From NCBI RefSeq assembly GCF_000519205.1, contig NZ_JAFB01000009.1:177702-241701 (forward strand): a stretch of DNA of 64,000 nt, written 5' to 3'. Below are positions 10,998 to 19,762 of this stretch, piece after piece (positions within the stretch are counted from its first letter, which is position 1; each line of letters starts with the position of its first letter). The position numbers and the translations under genes were made by a program. This DNA is from Amycolatopsis taiwanensis DSM 45107. GTDB lineage: Bacteria > Actinomycetota > Actinomycetes > Mycobacteriales > Pseudonocardiaceae. The notes under the pieces are model-generated. The model saw nothing but the letters and a program-made list of their open reading frames with translations. It was not told the origin of the DNA and searched no databases.

Positions 10998-11777
10998 TCA
11001 CCGGCGGGGGAGGCCGATGGCGAGTTCCTTCGCCGCTTGGCGGAGCGGCTCGAGATAGGTGTGCATCTGCTCGACGGAGCTGCGGAACGCCGGGGCCGCC
11101 GTCGACAGCGCGGCGACGGCGATCCCGGCCGGATTGAGCACCGGAACGCCGATCGCGAGGATGCCTGCCTCGTGTTCCTCATCGGCGATCGCGAAGCCCT
11201 GCTGGTGAACGCGTTCGATTTCGGCCCGGAACCGATCGCGGTCGGTGATGGTCTTCGGGCCGCGCTGCGGCAGGTCGAGTTCGGCGATGAGCTGTTCCCG
11301 TTGTGCGTGCGGGGCGAACGCGACCAGACACTTACCCATCGAGGTGCAGTGCAACGGTCCGCGTCGGCCGGGCTCGCCGATGATCTGGATCTGTTGAGTG
11401 CCTTCGACGTAGTGCACGTAGAGCTGGTCGCGCCCGTCGAGCACGGCCATCAGCGTGGGCTCGCCGGTCTGCCGCGTGACCCGTTCGAGGACCGGGGTGG
11501 CGATCTCGGTGAAGCCGCGTGCGTGCAGCACCCGTTGCCCGAGCTCGAACAGCTGGAGTCCGAGGTTCCAGCGACGATCCTCGTCGAGGACCGCGAAGTT
11601 CTCCTGGGCGAGCGACTTCAGCAGCCGGTGGGTGGTGCTGACCGGGTAACCGGCTTGGTGCGCGAGGTCTGACAGCGTCGTGCCGCGCGGTGCTTCGCCG
11701 AGGAGGACGAGCAGGCGCAACGCCTTGCGCACCATGTCGTCGCGCGGAGCCTTCGACGCGCCTGACGGTTCCGGCAT
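10998..11777 (-). CDS. IclR-family transcriptional regulator
   Basis: About 259 residues from the ATG at 11777, which has AGGAGG 6-7 bp upstream. An N-terminal winged helix (VRKALRLLVLLGEAPRG, SDLAHQAGYPVSTTHRLLKSL, about 15-75) is followed by the IclR effector domain (TSMGKCLVAFAP; GFAIADEEHEAGILAIGVPV). These proteins bind small metabolites, often sugar acids or aromatics, and usually control a divergent catabolic operon. Here the divergent genes are an MFS permease and a KDG kinase, with two palindromes in the 150-bp gap. It may also act on the sialidase regulon, but the operators there have a different sequence. Confidence 0.92.
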   Translation of the reverse strand: MPEPSGASKAPRDDMVRKALRLLVLLGEAPRGTTLSDLAHQAGYPVSTTHRLLKSLAQENFAVLDEDRRWNLGLQLFELGQRVLHARGFTEIATPVLERVTRQTGEPTLMAVLDGRDQLYVHYVEGTQQIQIIGEPGRRGPLHCTSMGKCLVAFAPHAQREQLIAELDLPQRGPKTITDRDRFRAEIERVHQQGFAIADEEHEAGILAIGVPVLNPAGIAVAALSTAAPAFRSSVEQMHTYLEPLRQAAKELAIGLPRR

Positions 11778-11860
11778 CGCCTTCCTCCTGTGCCTGCACT
11801 CCGTGTCTGCACTGCGGCCGTTCGGAGGTCGGCAGCATTGACACCCATTATCTACGGTCC

Positions 11861-11903
11861 TTATCGTTTCCACGATAAAAGAAGCGTTACCACATAGTGG
11901 TAA
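11861..11903. promoter_or_regulatory. Two palindromes in the IclR/MFS control region
   Basis: First palindrome 11861-11878: TTATCGT, four bases, ACGATAA. Second 11887-11903: TTACCAC, ATA, GTGGTAA. Both are exact. They lie between the divergent regulator and permease starts and are the natural candidates for IclR operators, one probably covering each promoter. The second overlaps an in-frame GTG that would otherwise be a start for the permease, which argues for the downstream TTG. Confidence 0.75.
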
Positions 11904-11926
11904 AAGTGCCGACAAGGGAGTCTGCC

Positions 11927-13210
11927 TTGACACCACCCGTCGAGCTCGGGCGGCAGCGCTGGCTGCGACTGCTCCCCGTGGCCTTCGTGACCTACTCGCT
12001 GGCCTACCTGGACCGCTCGAACTTCTCCATCGGCGTCGCGGGAGGTATGAAGCACGACCTCGCCCTCAGCGGCGCGATGTCCTCTCTGATCGGTGCTTCG
12101 TTCTTCCTCGGCTACACCGCCTTCCAGATCCCCGGCACCCTCTACGCCGAGCGCCGCAGCGTGCGTGGGCTGATCTTCTGGTGCACGCTCGCGTGGGGTC
12201 TGCTGGCCGCGGCCCAGGGCCTGCTGAGCAACCCGGCGCTGTTCATCGCCGTGCGGTTCCTGCTCGGCGCGGTGGAAGCGGCGGTGCTTCCCGCCATGGT
12301 CGTGTTCCTGGCCCGGTGGTTCACCAAACGCGAGCGGGGCAGTGCCAACGCGATCCTCATTCTCGGCAACCCGATCACGGTGATGTGGCTCAACGCCGTC
12401 TCCGGGTACCTCATCGAGCTGACCAGCTGGCGGGAGATGTTCATCATCGAGGGAGTGCCCGCGCTGGTGTGGGCGTTCGTCTTCCGCGCGCTCGTCTCCG
12501 ACCGTCCGGCCGAGGCGAAATGGCTCAACGAAGCCGAGAAGTCCGCCGTGCTGGCCGAACTGGACGCCGAACGCGCGCAGGCCACTCCGGCGAAGACGTT
12601 CGCGGCGGCGTTCCGCTCTCGGCCGGTCGTGCTGCTGTCCCTGCAGTATCTGCTGTGGAGCATCGGCGTGTACGGGCTCGTGTTCTGGCTGCCCAGCATC
12701 GTTTCCGCCGGAAGCGGCCGGGGGATCGGCATGAGCGGTCTGCTCTCGGCGATCCCGTTCGGTGTCGCGGCGTTGCTGATGGTGGTCAACTCGCGGATGT
12801 CGGACCGCGCGGGCACCCGTTCCCGCTACGTGTGGACGTGGCTGCTGCTCGGCGGCGTCGGCTTCTTCCTGTCCTACGTGCTGGGGCCGGGCAACTTCTG
12901 GTGGGCGTTCGTGCTTCTCGTGGTGGCCGGCGGCGCGATGTACGCCCCGTACGGGCCGTACTTCGCCCACGTGACCGAAATCCTGCCGAAGAACTTCGCG
13001 GGTGCGGGCGTCGCGTGCGTCAACACCGCGGGCTCGGTCGGCGGATTCGTCGGGACGTATCTGGTGGGCTGGCTCAACGACGCGACCGGATCGACCGCGG
13101 CGTCCTTCGTGATGATGGCCTCGACGCTGGTCCTGGCCGCGCTGGTCATACCCCTGGTCCGCGGCGACGCGGCGCAACTGCGGTCGGTGCCCCGGGAGAC
13201 TCCCGCTTGA
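11927..13210 (+). CDS. MFS permease, anion/sugar-acid symporter type
   Basis: About 427 residues with twelve predicted membrane helices. The motif YLDRSNFSIGVAG in helix 1 and FFLGYTAFQIPGTLYAERR in helix 2 are hallmarks of the ACS group (hexuronate, galactonate, phthalate and tartrate carriers). The TTG at 11927 is preferred because AGGGAG lies 6 bp upstream and the family N-terminus starts there. It sits 70 bp ahead of a 2-keto-3-deoxygluconate kinase and diverges from an IclR regulator, so import of a hexuronate, aldonate or KDG is the likely role. The exact substrate is inference. Confidence 0.88.
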   Translation: MTPPVELGRQRWLRLLPVAFVTYSLAYLDRSNFSIGVAGGMKHDLALSGAMSSLIGASFFLGYTAFQIPGTLYAERRSVRGLIFWCTLAWGLLAAAQGLLSNPALFIAVRFLLGAVEAAVLPAMVVFLARWFTKRERGSANAILILGNPITVMWLNAVSGYLIELTSWREMFIIEGVPALVWAFVFRALVSDRPAEAKWLNEAEKSAVLAELDAERAQATPAKTFAAAFRSRPVVLLSLQYLLWSIGVYGLVFWLPSIVSAGSGRGIGMSGLLSAIPFGVAALLMVVNSRMSDRAGTRSRYVWTWLLLGGVGFFLSYVLGPGNFWWAFVLLVVAGGAMYAPYGPYFAHVTEILPKNFAGAGVACVNTAGSVGGFVGTYLVGWLNDATGSTAASFVMMASTLVLAALVIPLVRGDAAQLRSVPRETPA

Positions 13211-13280
13211 GGATCGTGCGATACGAGTCCGTCGCGTATCCGTCCACATTGGTCGAGCTGCCCGGTGGTGAGGAGCGCGG

Positions 13281-14219
13281 GTGCCTGACGTGGTGACCTT
13301 CGGCGAGGTCATGGCGATGTTCGTGGCCGTCGAACCCGGGCCGCTCGACGAGGCGGAGCACTTCGGCGTGCGGTTGTCCGGTGCCGAGATGAACGTGGCG
13401 GTCGGACTTTCCCGCCTCGGCTACACCGTGGGCTATTTCGGGGCGGTGGGCGACGACCCGCTCGGCGTGCGGGTGCGCCGGGAGCTGGTGGCGGAAGGGG
13501 TGGACACCGGTCACCTCGTCAGGGATCCCGGCGCGCCCACGGGTTTTCAGCTCAAGAGCCGCGTGCTCAGCGGTGATCCGACCGTGGTCTATTTCCGCCG
13601 CGGATCGGCCGCATCACGACTGCGATGGTCCGGTGAGGCGGAGAAAACGGTCCGATCCGCGCGCCACCTGCACGTGACAGGCATCTTCCCCGCGCTGACG
13701 CCGCACACCCGTGACTTCACCTTCCGCGCCGTCGAGGCGGCTCGCGAGTCCGGGGCGACGGTTTCGTTCGACCCCAACCTTCGGCCGGTGCTGTGGGCGG
13801 ACGAGAACGACATGGTCGACACGATCAACAGGCTGGCCGCGCTCGCCGACACCGTGCTCCCCGGGCGTTCCGAGGGAACGCGGCTCACCGGCCACGAAAA
13901 CCCGCGCGCCATCGCTGATTTCTACCTGAACCGGGGTGCCCGCGAGGTGGTTGTCAAGCTCGGCAGCGACGGCGCGGCCGCGTACTACAGAACCGGCACC
14001 GTGTGGGAACCGGCGTTTCCGGTGCGGGTGGTGGACACCGTCGGCGCGGGCGACGGTTTCGCCGCAGGGTGGATCAGCGCCCGGCTGGACGGGCTCGACG
14101 AGAGGGCCGCGCTCCGACGCGCCTGCGTGGTGGGAGCGCTGGCCACCACGAGCGAAGGCGACAAGGACGGCCTGCCCACGCGGGTGGAACTGGGCGAACT
14201 GCTCGACGACGCGGCGTGA
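13281..14219 (+). CDS. kdgK: 2-keto-3-deoxygluconate kinase (PfkB family)
   Basis: 312 residues. GTG start with AGGAG eight bases upstream. The N-terminal PfkB region (TFGEVMAMFVA; LSGAEMNVAVGLSRLGY) and the C-terminal catalytic motif DTVGAGDGFAAGWISARL (about 250-267, with the base Asp in GAGD) are intact; VVKLGSDGAAAYY precedes it. Lengths and the FGEVM opening match KDG kinases, which phosphorylate 2-dehydro-3-deoxygluconate before KDPG aldolase. Another sugar-acid or fructose-type PfkB kinase is possible. It is cotranscribed with the upstream MFS carrier. Confidence 0.85.
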   Translation: MPDVVTFGEVMAMFVAVEPGPLDEAEHFGVRLSGAEMNVAVGLSRLGYTVGYFGAVGDDPLGVRVRRELVAEGVDTGHLVRDPGAPTGFQLKSRVLSGDPTVVYFRRGSAASRLRWSGEAEKTVRSARHLHVTGIFPALTPHTRDFTFRAVEAARESGATVSFDPNLRPVLWADENDMVDTINRLAALADTVLPGRSEGTRLTGHENPRAIADFYLNRGAREVVVKLGSDGAAAYYRTGTVWEPAFPVRVVDTVGAGDGFAAGWISARLDGLDERAALRRACVVGALATTSEGDKDGLPTRVELGELLDDAA

Positions 14220-14400
14220 GGCCCTGAGCGAGGAGCACGCGGGCGGCGACCGTTCTCCCTATGACCGGCGCGGCGAACGTGGTGCCTGGCGGGGTGCCGG
14301 GGGTCACGGTCGCCGGTCTTGTGTACGTTTGCTGAATCTGTTTTTATGTTCTGGACACACGGTCGCAGGGGCCTTGTGCGGAAGACTTCGAGGAGCGGTC

Positions 14401-14883
14401 ATGAAGACAACCGAAGCGGTCGCGGCGACGTTCGGAATGACGGACGAGGCGTGGAAACGGCACGCGAACGCGTGGAGTGTGTGGAGCCGGATGGCCGGGC
14501 TGGCGCCGATCCTCGCGCCGATCTTCTTCCGGGAAACGCTGGGCTGGTGGGCACTGGCGATCATCGTGCCCGGGATTGCCTGGATGTGGCTCAACCCGCG
14601 TGCGTTCAAGCCCGTCCAGCACCCCACGAAGTGGGCGGAAAAGGGGATCTACGGCGAGAAACTGTGGTCGGCGGGCAAGTCGGCGGCCCTGGCCGGGCAC
14701 CGGACGGCGATGCGCCTGCTGATCGGCCTGGCCGGCGCCGGTGCCCTGATCATGATCTACGGGCTGGTGTTCATCGAGGCGTGGCCGGCGATCTTCGGCA
14801 TCACCCTGGTGCTCCTGAGCCAGCTGTGGCAGATCGACCGGTTCGTCTCGATCTACGACGAAAGCGTGCGCGGCGAGCAGTAG
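14401..14883 (+). CDS. Small membrane protein, DUF6653-like
   Basis: 160 residues with GAGGAG six bases before the ATG. After a soluble start (VAATFGMTDEAWKRHANAWSVW) come two hydrophobic hairpins: residues about 35-60 (PILAPIFFRETLGWWALAII) and 105-145 (LLIGLAGAGALIMIYGLVF, then a second helix). The HANAWSVWSR segment and the WLNPRAF turn are recognisable from small actinobacterial and haloarchaeal membrane proteins grouped as DUF6653. No function is known. A hairpin separates it from the MFS gene downstream, so it may be a single-gene unit. Confidence 0.7.
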   Translation: MKTTEAVAATFGMTDEAWKRHANAWSVWSRMAGLAPILAPIFFRETLGWWALAIIVPGIAWMWLNPRAFKPVQHPTKWAEKGIYGEKLWSAGKSAALAGHRTAMRLLIGLAGAGALIMIYGLVFIEAWPAIFGITLVLLSQLWQIDRFVSIYDESVRGEQ

Positions 14884-14914
14884 TGCCCGGCCGAATCCCA
14901 CCGACGTTCCCCCG

Positions 14915-14942
14915 CCCTCGGGGCCCGCCCGGGCTCCGAGGG
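14915..14942. terminator. GC-rich hairpin before MFS gene
   Basis: Arms 14915-14927 (CCCTCGGGGCCCG) and 14930-14942 pair over 13 bases with one G-T pair and a minimal loop. It lies 32 bp after the small membrane protein and 25 bp before the next ATG, so it can be a terminator or an attenuator. Confidence 0.6.
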
Positions 14943-14967
14943 CCACCCGATCCTGCGGAGAAAACCC

Positions 14968-16488
14968 ATGCACACCCCCGGAACCGCACATCCACGGCGC
15001 TGGTGGATCCTCGGCGCGCTCTGCCTGAGCCTGCTGGTGCTGACCATCGACAACACGGTCCTGAACCTCGCGATTCCCGCGCTGATGCGCGACGTCGGCG
15101 CCGGTCCGGCCGAAATCCAGTGGATCGTCAGCGCCTATACGCTTTCCTTCGCCGGTTTGCTGCTGACCGCGGGCGGCCTGTCCGATCGTTTCGGCCGCAA
15201 ACGCCTGCTGCTGATCGGTCTCGGCCTGTTCGGCGCCGCGTCCCTTGCCGCGTCCCTCGCGGCGAACCCCGCCCAGCTGATCATCGGGCGGGCGGCGATG
15301 GGCGTCGGCGGCTGCCTGGTCATGCCCAGCACTCTTTCGATCCTGATCACCGTGTTCGACGCGGCCGAACGCCGCCGGGCGATCGCGGCCTGGAGCAGCG
15401 TGTCCATGGCCGGTGTCCTGGCCGGCCCGTCGCTCGGCGGATACCTGCTGGACCACTTCGGCTGGGGATCGGTCTTCCTGATCAACGTGCCGGTCGCGGC
15501 GCTGGCGATGCTCGCCGCGCTGGTGTTCATGCCCGAGTCCACCGCGCCGGCCCGCAAGCCCGATGTGCCGGGCGTGCTGCTGTGCACGGTCGCCATGGTC
15601 TCGATCGTCTGGGCGATCATCACCGCGCCGGACGCCGGATGGGGCCGCCCGGACACCGGCGGGGTGCTGGCCTTCGGGCTGCTCGTCCTGGCCGGGTTCG
15701 TGGGCTGGGAACTGCGTGCGCCGCACCCGATGCTGCCCTTGCGGATCTTCCGGGATCGCGACTTCTCGAGCGGCACGCTCTCGGTGATGCTGCTCGCCTT
15801 CGCCGCCGCCGGGATGATGCTCGCGCTCACCCAGTACGTGCAGTTCGTTCTCGGCTATCCGGTGTTCGAGGCGGGTATGGCCTTGCTGCCGTTCGTCGCC
15901 TCCGCGGCGGTGTGCAACCTGCTCGGTGCCACCCTGGGCCGCAAACTCGGCAACCGGACCCTGGTCGCCGCCGGCATGCTGGTCACGGCCGCCGGGTTCG
16001 CCATCCTGCGCACGATCGGCCCGGACAGCGGGTACCCGCTGCTCGGCCTCGCGCTCGTGATCATGGGGCTGGGTGCGGGACTGGCCACCCCCGCGGCGGT
16101 CACCGCGCTGATGGGCGCCATCCCGCCGGAATATGCGGGGACCGGTTCGGCGATGAACAGCACGCTGTCCCAGACCGGCAGCGCCCTTGGCGTGGCCACG
16201 CTCGGCAGCCTGCTCGCCGCCGGGTACAGCGCCGGGCTCGCCCCGGAGGTTCCCGGCACCGCCCGCGCCTCGCTCGCCGACGCGCTCGCCACCGGCGACC
16301 CGCGCGTGATCGACGCGGGCCGGGCGGCGTTCACCGGGGCCATGTCCACCACCATGCTCACCGGGGCCGTGCTGTCCGGCGTGGCGGCTGTCGTGGCCAT
16401 CACCTTGCTGCGCAAGAAAACCGTCAAGTCCACAGCGGACACACCGCCGGTTGGGGACGGCCGGCCGGCCGAGCGCGCCGCCGCCTGA
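14968..16488 (+). CDS. Drug-type MFS exporter, DHA2 (14-TM)
   Basis: 506 residues. Start ATG with GGAG seven bases upstream. Motif D1 in helix 1 (LTIDNTVLNLAIPAL), motif A in the first cytoplasmic loop (GGLSDRFGRKRLLLIG) and motif C (AGVLAGPSLGGYLLDHFGW) place it with EmrB/QacA/LfrA proton-drug antiporters. About fourteen helices are visible, with a basic C-terminal tail. The TetR gene 101 bp downstream in the same direction is the likely local repressor. Physiological substrate is unknown; antiseptics, antibiotics or a self-made metabolite are usual for the family. Confidence 0.92.
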   Translation: MHTPGTAHPRRWWILGALCLSLLVLTIDNTVLNLAIPALMRDVGAGPAEIQWIVSAYTLSFAGLLLTAGGLSDRFGRKRLLLIGLGLFGAASLAASLAANPAQLIIGRAAMGVGGCLVMPSTLSILITVFDAAERRRAIAAWSSVSMAGVLAGPSLGGYLLDHFGWGSVFLINVPVAALAMLAALVFMPESTAPARKPDVPGVLLCTVAMVSIVWAIITAPDAGWGRPDTGGVLAFGLLVLAGFVGWELRAPHPMLPLRIFRDRDFSSGTLSVMLLAFAAAGMMLALTQYVQFVLGYPVFEAGMALLPFVASAAVCNLLGATLGRKLGNRTLVAAGMLVTAAGFAILRTIGPDSGYPLLGLALVIMGLGAGLATPAAVTALMGAIPPEYAGTGSAMNSTLSQTGSALGVATLGSLLAAGYSAGLAPEVPGTARASLADALATGDPRVIDAGRAAFTGAMSTTMLTGAVLSGVAAVVAITLLRKKTVKSTADTPPVGDGRPAERAAA

Positions 16489-16589
16489 CCTGGCTCCCGG
16501 ACGCCCTGATTTTCCTCCGATTCCCCGTCGCCGGCCGGGCACACCGGTCTGCGACCATATGACCAGAGCATTCGCAAGGAAGGTGCCGC

Positions 16590-17204
16590 ATGCCACCCGC
16601 GTTCTCCGCCGAAGAGAAGGCCCGGATCACCCGGCAACTCCTCGACAACGGCTACCAGCTGTTCACCCGCCAGGGGCTGCGGAAAACCTCGCTCGAGGAA
16701 CTGGTCGCCTCCACCGGGATGGCCAAGAGCAGCTTCTACCAGTTCTTCGACTCCAAAGAAGCGCTCTACCTCGAGTTGATGCGGCGGGAAACCGGCACCG
16801 TCAAGAAGAAGGTCATCGACAACGCGTTGCGGGCCACCGACGACACCCGCGAGGGGCTCCGCAGCTTCCTGCGGGCCACGCTCGACGAGCTCACCGCCAA
16901 CCCACTGTGGCGCCGGCTGACCACGCACCCGGAGGAGATGACCGCCGTTGCCCGCAAGGCCGACCTCCAGCAGGTGACCGCCATGGCGGACAACCCGGCC
17001 ACCGCGCTGGTCCACTACATCACCGAGAAACAACACGACGGTGAGTTGGTCGACGCCACGCCCGAGGTCATCGTCGGTGTCCTGCAGACGGTGCTGCTCG
17101 TGCCGCTCTACGCCGAGCGTCTCGGCGACCCCGGCGACTACCCCAAGATCATCGATCTGCTCATCGACATCATCGCCACCGGTCTCACCCGGAACCGGTC
17201 CTGA
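16590..17204 (+). CDS. TetR-family regulator
   Basis: 204 residues, ATG preceded by AAGGAAGG. The N-terminal helix-turn-helix is clear (ARITRQLLDNGYQLFTRQGLRKTSLEEL; STGMAKSSFYQFFDSKEALY, about 8-55). The remaining all-helical ligand domain has no recognisable specificity. It follows the DHA2 pump in the same direction and probably represses it. No obvious palindrome was seen in front of the pump except the GC hairpin. Confidence 0.9.
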   Translation: MPPAFSAEEKARITRQLLDNGYQLFTRQGLRKTSLEELVASTGMAKSSFYQFFDSKEALYLELMRRETGTVKKKVIDNALRATDDTREGLRSFLRATLDELTANPLWRRLTTHPEEMTAVARKADLQQVTAMADNPATALVHYITEKQHDGELVDATPEVIVGVLQTVLLVPLYAERLGDPGDYPKIIDLLIDIIATGLTRNRS

Positions 17205-17217
17205 GCACCCGGCTGAC

Positions 17218-17249
17218 CACAATGCTCGCCGCGGAAACGGTCCATTGTG
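17218..17249. terminator. Weak inverted repeat between convergent TetR genes
   Basis: CACAATG (17218-17224) and CATTGTG (17243-17249) pair around an 18-base loop in the 60-bp gap between two convergent genes. Stability is low; this is a candidate bidirectional terminator only. Confidence 0.35.
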
Positions 17250-17264
17250 TACGCCACGGCGCCA

Positions 17265-17867
17265 TCACCCGGCCGGGTTTTCGGTGAGCCCGTTCAGGAA
17301 AACGTCGATCATCTGCCGTTGCAGTCTTGGTGTCGTCGTCTCGGGGGTGAGCAATGCCAAGGTCTGCACCCCGTTGAGGATGGCCAGGAGCTGCTCGACG
17401 ATCACCTTGTCGGACACCGGCGTGCGGATGGTTCCGGCCGCGCGGCCGGCCCGGAGAAACTTGCGGATCTGCTTGCGCCACACGTCCATCGCGCCGCGGT
17501 AGACGGATTCGAGATCGGCGTCGGCGAGGGCGCGTTGCCAGAACGGGAGCACCACCCGGGCCTCGAGTTTCGTGACCTCCTCTGCCGGCATGACCTCCTG
17601 GCAGAAGATGCGCAGTCCGTCGAGTCCGGTCGCGTCGCCGAGTCGCGCGCTGATCCGCGCGTTGGTGTTGTCGAAGATCCGGGTGAACGCGGTCCGGATG
17701 ATCGCGTTCTTGTTGGGGAAGTAATGCTTGAGCGCGCCGTTGGCCATGCCCATCGAGTCCGAGATCGCGCGCATGGTGGCCGCATCGACGCCATGCTCGG
17801 CGATCAACTGCCAGGCGGCGGTCGCGATTTCGGTGCGCCGCTGGTCGTGGTCAACCTGCTTCGGCAC
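17265..17867 (-). CDS. TetR-family regulator
   Basis: 200 residues from a GTG at 17867. The DNA-binding domain is typical (RRTEIATAAWQLIAEHGVDAATMRAI; SMGMANGALKHYFPNKNAI, about 9-55), followed by a BetI/PsrA-like helical ligand domain (KLEARVVLPFWQRALAD). It diverges from the amidohydrolase gene, with about 150 bp between starts, and is the likely local repressor of that gene. Ligand unknown. Confidence 0.9.
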   Translation of the reverse strand: MPKQVDHDQRRTEIATAAWQLIAEHGVDAATMRAISDSMGMANGALKHYFPNKNAIIRTAFTRIFDNTNARISARLGDATGLDGLRIFCQEVMPAEEVTKLEARVVLPFWQRALADADLESVYRGAMDVWRKQIRKFLRAGRAAGTIRTPVSDKVIVEQLLAILNGVQTLALLTPETTTPRLQRQMIDVFLNGLTENPAG

Positions 17868-18016
17868 GGCACGCCCCGCTGAACCTCGTCATGTCCCCAC
17901 CGTAGTGGTCGCGGCTCGCGCCCTGGTGACACGACGGGAACCGCAGAAGATCTTGCGCTCCGCGGCAGGATGCCACACCCTGTTTGTCTACGGTTGGAGA
18001 AACTAGGAGATCAACG

Positions 18017-19672
18017 ATGACCTCGGCCCCGCCCGTGCGCACCGTCCACCGCAACGCCCGTATCCATACCCTCGACCCGGCCCGTCCCTGGGCGTCGGTG
18101 CTGCTGGTCGCCGATGGCGTGATCACCGCCGTCGGTGACGAGGAACTGCTCACCCGGCTCGACGGCGACCCCGAAGTCGTCGATCACGGTGGCGCGTTCC
18201 TGATGCCCGGCCTGGCGGACGTGCACAACCACCACCTGGAGGCGGGGCGGGCCGACCTGTTCCAGCTCCAGCTCGATGGCACCGCCGAGCTGCCCGCGGT
18301 GCTCGACGCGATCCGGGCGTGGTCGGCCAGGCTGCCCGCGGACGCGTGGGTCGTGGGCGGCGGCTGGGGCTCCAGGCTGATCCCGGAACTCTCGGCGGTG
18401 AAAGCGCTGGCGAGTTTGGACGAGGCGGCGGGCGGACGGCCGGTGTTGCTGTACGACGACAGCCACCACAACCGGTGGGCGAGCTCGGCGGCGCTCGCGC
18501 TGGCCGGGATCGGTGCCTCCTCGCCCGACCCCGACGGCGGTACCGTGGTCCGCGACCCCGCCACCGGAGAGCCGACGGGCGTGCTCATCGAGGCCGCGCT
18601 CATACCGGTCGAGCGTGCGTACGCGGCGACGGCCGCGGTGGGGGTCGAGGACAATGCGCGCGCGAGCCTGCGCGGCATTGAGATCCTGCATTCCTTTGGT
18701 ATCACCGCATTCCAGGACGCCGCCGCGTCTCTGCCGATGCTCGAAGCGCTCAAGCACCTGGACGGCACCGGGCGACTGGACGCCTGGGTGGTGACCTCGT
18801 TGCTCGTCAACGACAGGATCTTCGGCGCTCATCCGCTCGGGCAGGACCTCATCGACGTCCGCGAGCGCTACCGCAGCACGCACCACCGGCCCGATTTCGT
18901 CAAGATCTTCCTCGACGGGGTCCCGCCGTCGAAGACCGCGGCGTTCCTCCAGCCGTACCTTCCAGACGACGTGCACGGCGCCGAATGGCGTGGCGAGACC
19001 ACGATGAGCCTGGAGGAACTGACCGGGTGGCTGCTGCGGGTGGCGGAGCAGGGGCTGTCCGCGAAGATCCACTGCACCGGCGACGGTGCGGTACGCATGA
19101 CCCTGGACGCGGTCGCCACGGTCCGCGCGGCCGGACATGTCGCGCCGGCCTTCCACATCGCGCACGGCCAGTACATCGACGAGGAGGATGTGCCGCGCCT
19201 GGCCGAACTTCGCGTCACCGCGGACCTTTCGCCCGCGTTGTGGTTCCCCAGCGCCATCGTCGACGCGATCTGCGCCTGCGTTCCGCGTGAACGCGCGGAA
19301 CGGGTGCACCCGAACCGCAGCCTGATCGACGCCGGGGTGCTGGTGGCCGGAGGATCCGACTGGCCGGTGATGCCGTCGCCGAACCCGTGGCTGGGCATCC
19401 AGGGACTCGTCACCCGCGCCGATCCGACCGGCACGTTCCCGGGGACGTTGTGGCCGGAGCAGGGCATCACGGTCGCCGAGGCGCTGCACGCCTACAGCCT
19501 CGGTGCGGCGCGCGCGATGGGCGCCGCCGACGTCACGGGCTCGCTGGAGGCGGGCAAGTCCGCCGATTTCGTCGTGCTCGACCGTGACCCGTTGGCCGTC
19601 CCGGCCGACCAGCTGGCCGGGACCCAGGTGGTGCAGACCTGGTTCGCCGGCCGCAAGGTCTACGAGAACTGA
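18017..19672 (+). CDS. YtcJ-type metal-dependent amidohydrolase
   Basis: About 551 residues. The ATG at 18017 has AGGAGA six bases upstream; an in-frame TTG at 17984 lacks one. Amidohydrolase_3 landmarks: the beta-sandwich start (NARIHTLDPARPWA), first metal ligands in MPGLADVHNHH (about 62-72), a later His in KIHCTGDGAVRMTLDAV, HIAHGQYIDEED, and the metal Asp in GGSDWPVMPSPNPWLGIQ. Members hydrolyse exocyclic amide or ester bonds of small molecules; the precise substrate is not predictable. No signal peptide, so cytoplasmic. Under likely control of the divergent TetR gene. Confidence 0.9.
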   Translation: MTSAPPVRTVHRNARIHTLDPARPWASVLLVADGVITAVGDEELLTRLDGDPEVVDHGGAFLMPGLADVHNHHLEAGRADLFQLQLDGTAELPAVLDAIRAWSARLPADAWVVGGGWGSRLIPELSAVKALASLDEAAGGRPVLLYDDSHHNRWASSAALALAGIGASSPDPDGGTVVRDPATGEPTGVLIEAALIPVERAYAATAAVGVEDNARASLRGIEILHSFGITAFQDAAASLPMLEALKHLDGTGRLDAWVVTSLLVNDRIFGAHPLGQDLIDVRERYRSTHHRPDFVKIFLDGVPPSKTAAFLQPYLPDDVHGAEWRGETTMSLEELTGWLLRVAEQGLSAKIHCTGDGAVRMTLDAVATVRAAGHVAPAFHIAHGQYIDEEDVPRLAELRVTADLSPALWFPSAIVDAICACVPRERAERVHPNRSLIDAGVLVAGGSDWPVMPSPNPWLGIQGLVTRADPTGTFPGTLWPEQGITVAEALHAYSLGAARAMGAADVTGSLEAGKSADFVVLDRDPLAVPADQLAGTQVVQTWFAGRKVYEN

Positions 19673-19700
19673 GTGATCGCCGGCGGCCGGCGTGAAGGTG

Positions 19701-19748
19701 TCCCGAGGCCTGGCGGGGAGCTGTTCCTCTCCGAAACGGCCCTCGGGA
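19701..19748. terminator. Branched hairpin between convergent genes
   Basis: TCCCGAGGCC (19701-19710) pairs with the bases ending at 19748 (GGCCCTCGGGA, one bulge); the loop contains a second small stem (GGGGAG with CTCTCC). It lies between the convergent amidohydrolase and GlxA/AraC genes and can stop both. Confidence 0.65.
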
Positions 19749-19762
19749 TGCGGTAGAGCTCG

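Noticed and set aside
14344-16596. 750-codon minus-strand frame opposite the DHA2 pump
   Set aside because: It is antisense to a clear MFS gene, His/Gln/Arg-rich and without ribosome site or domain.
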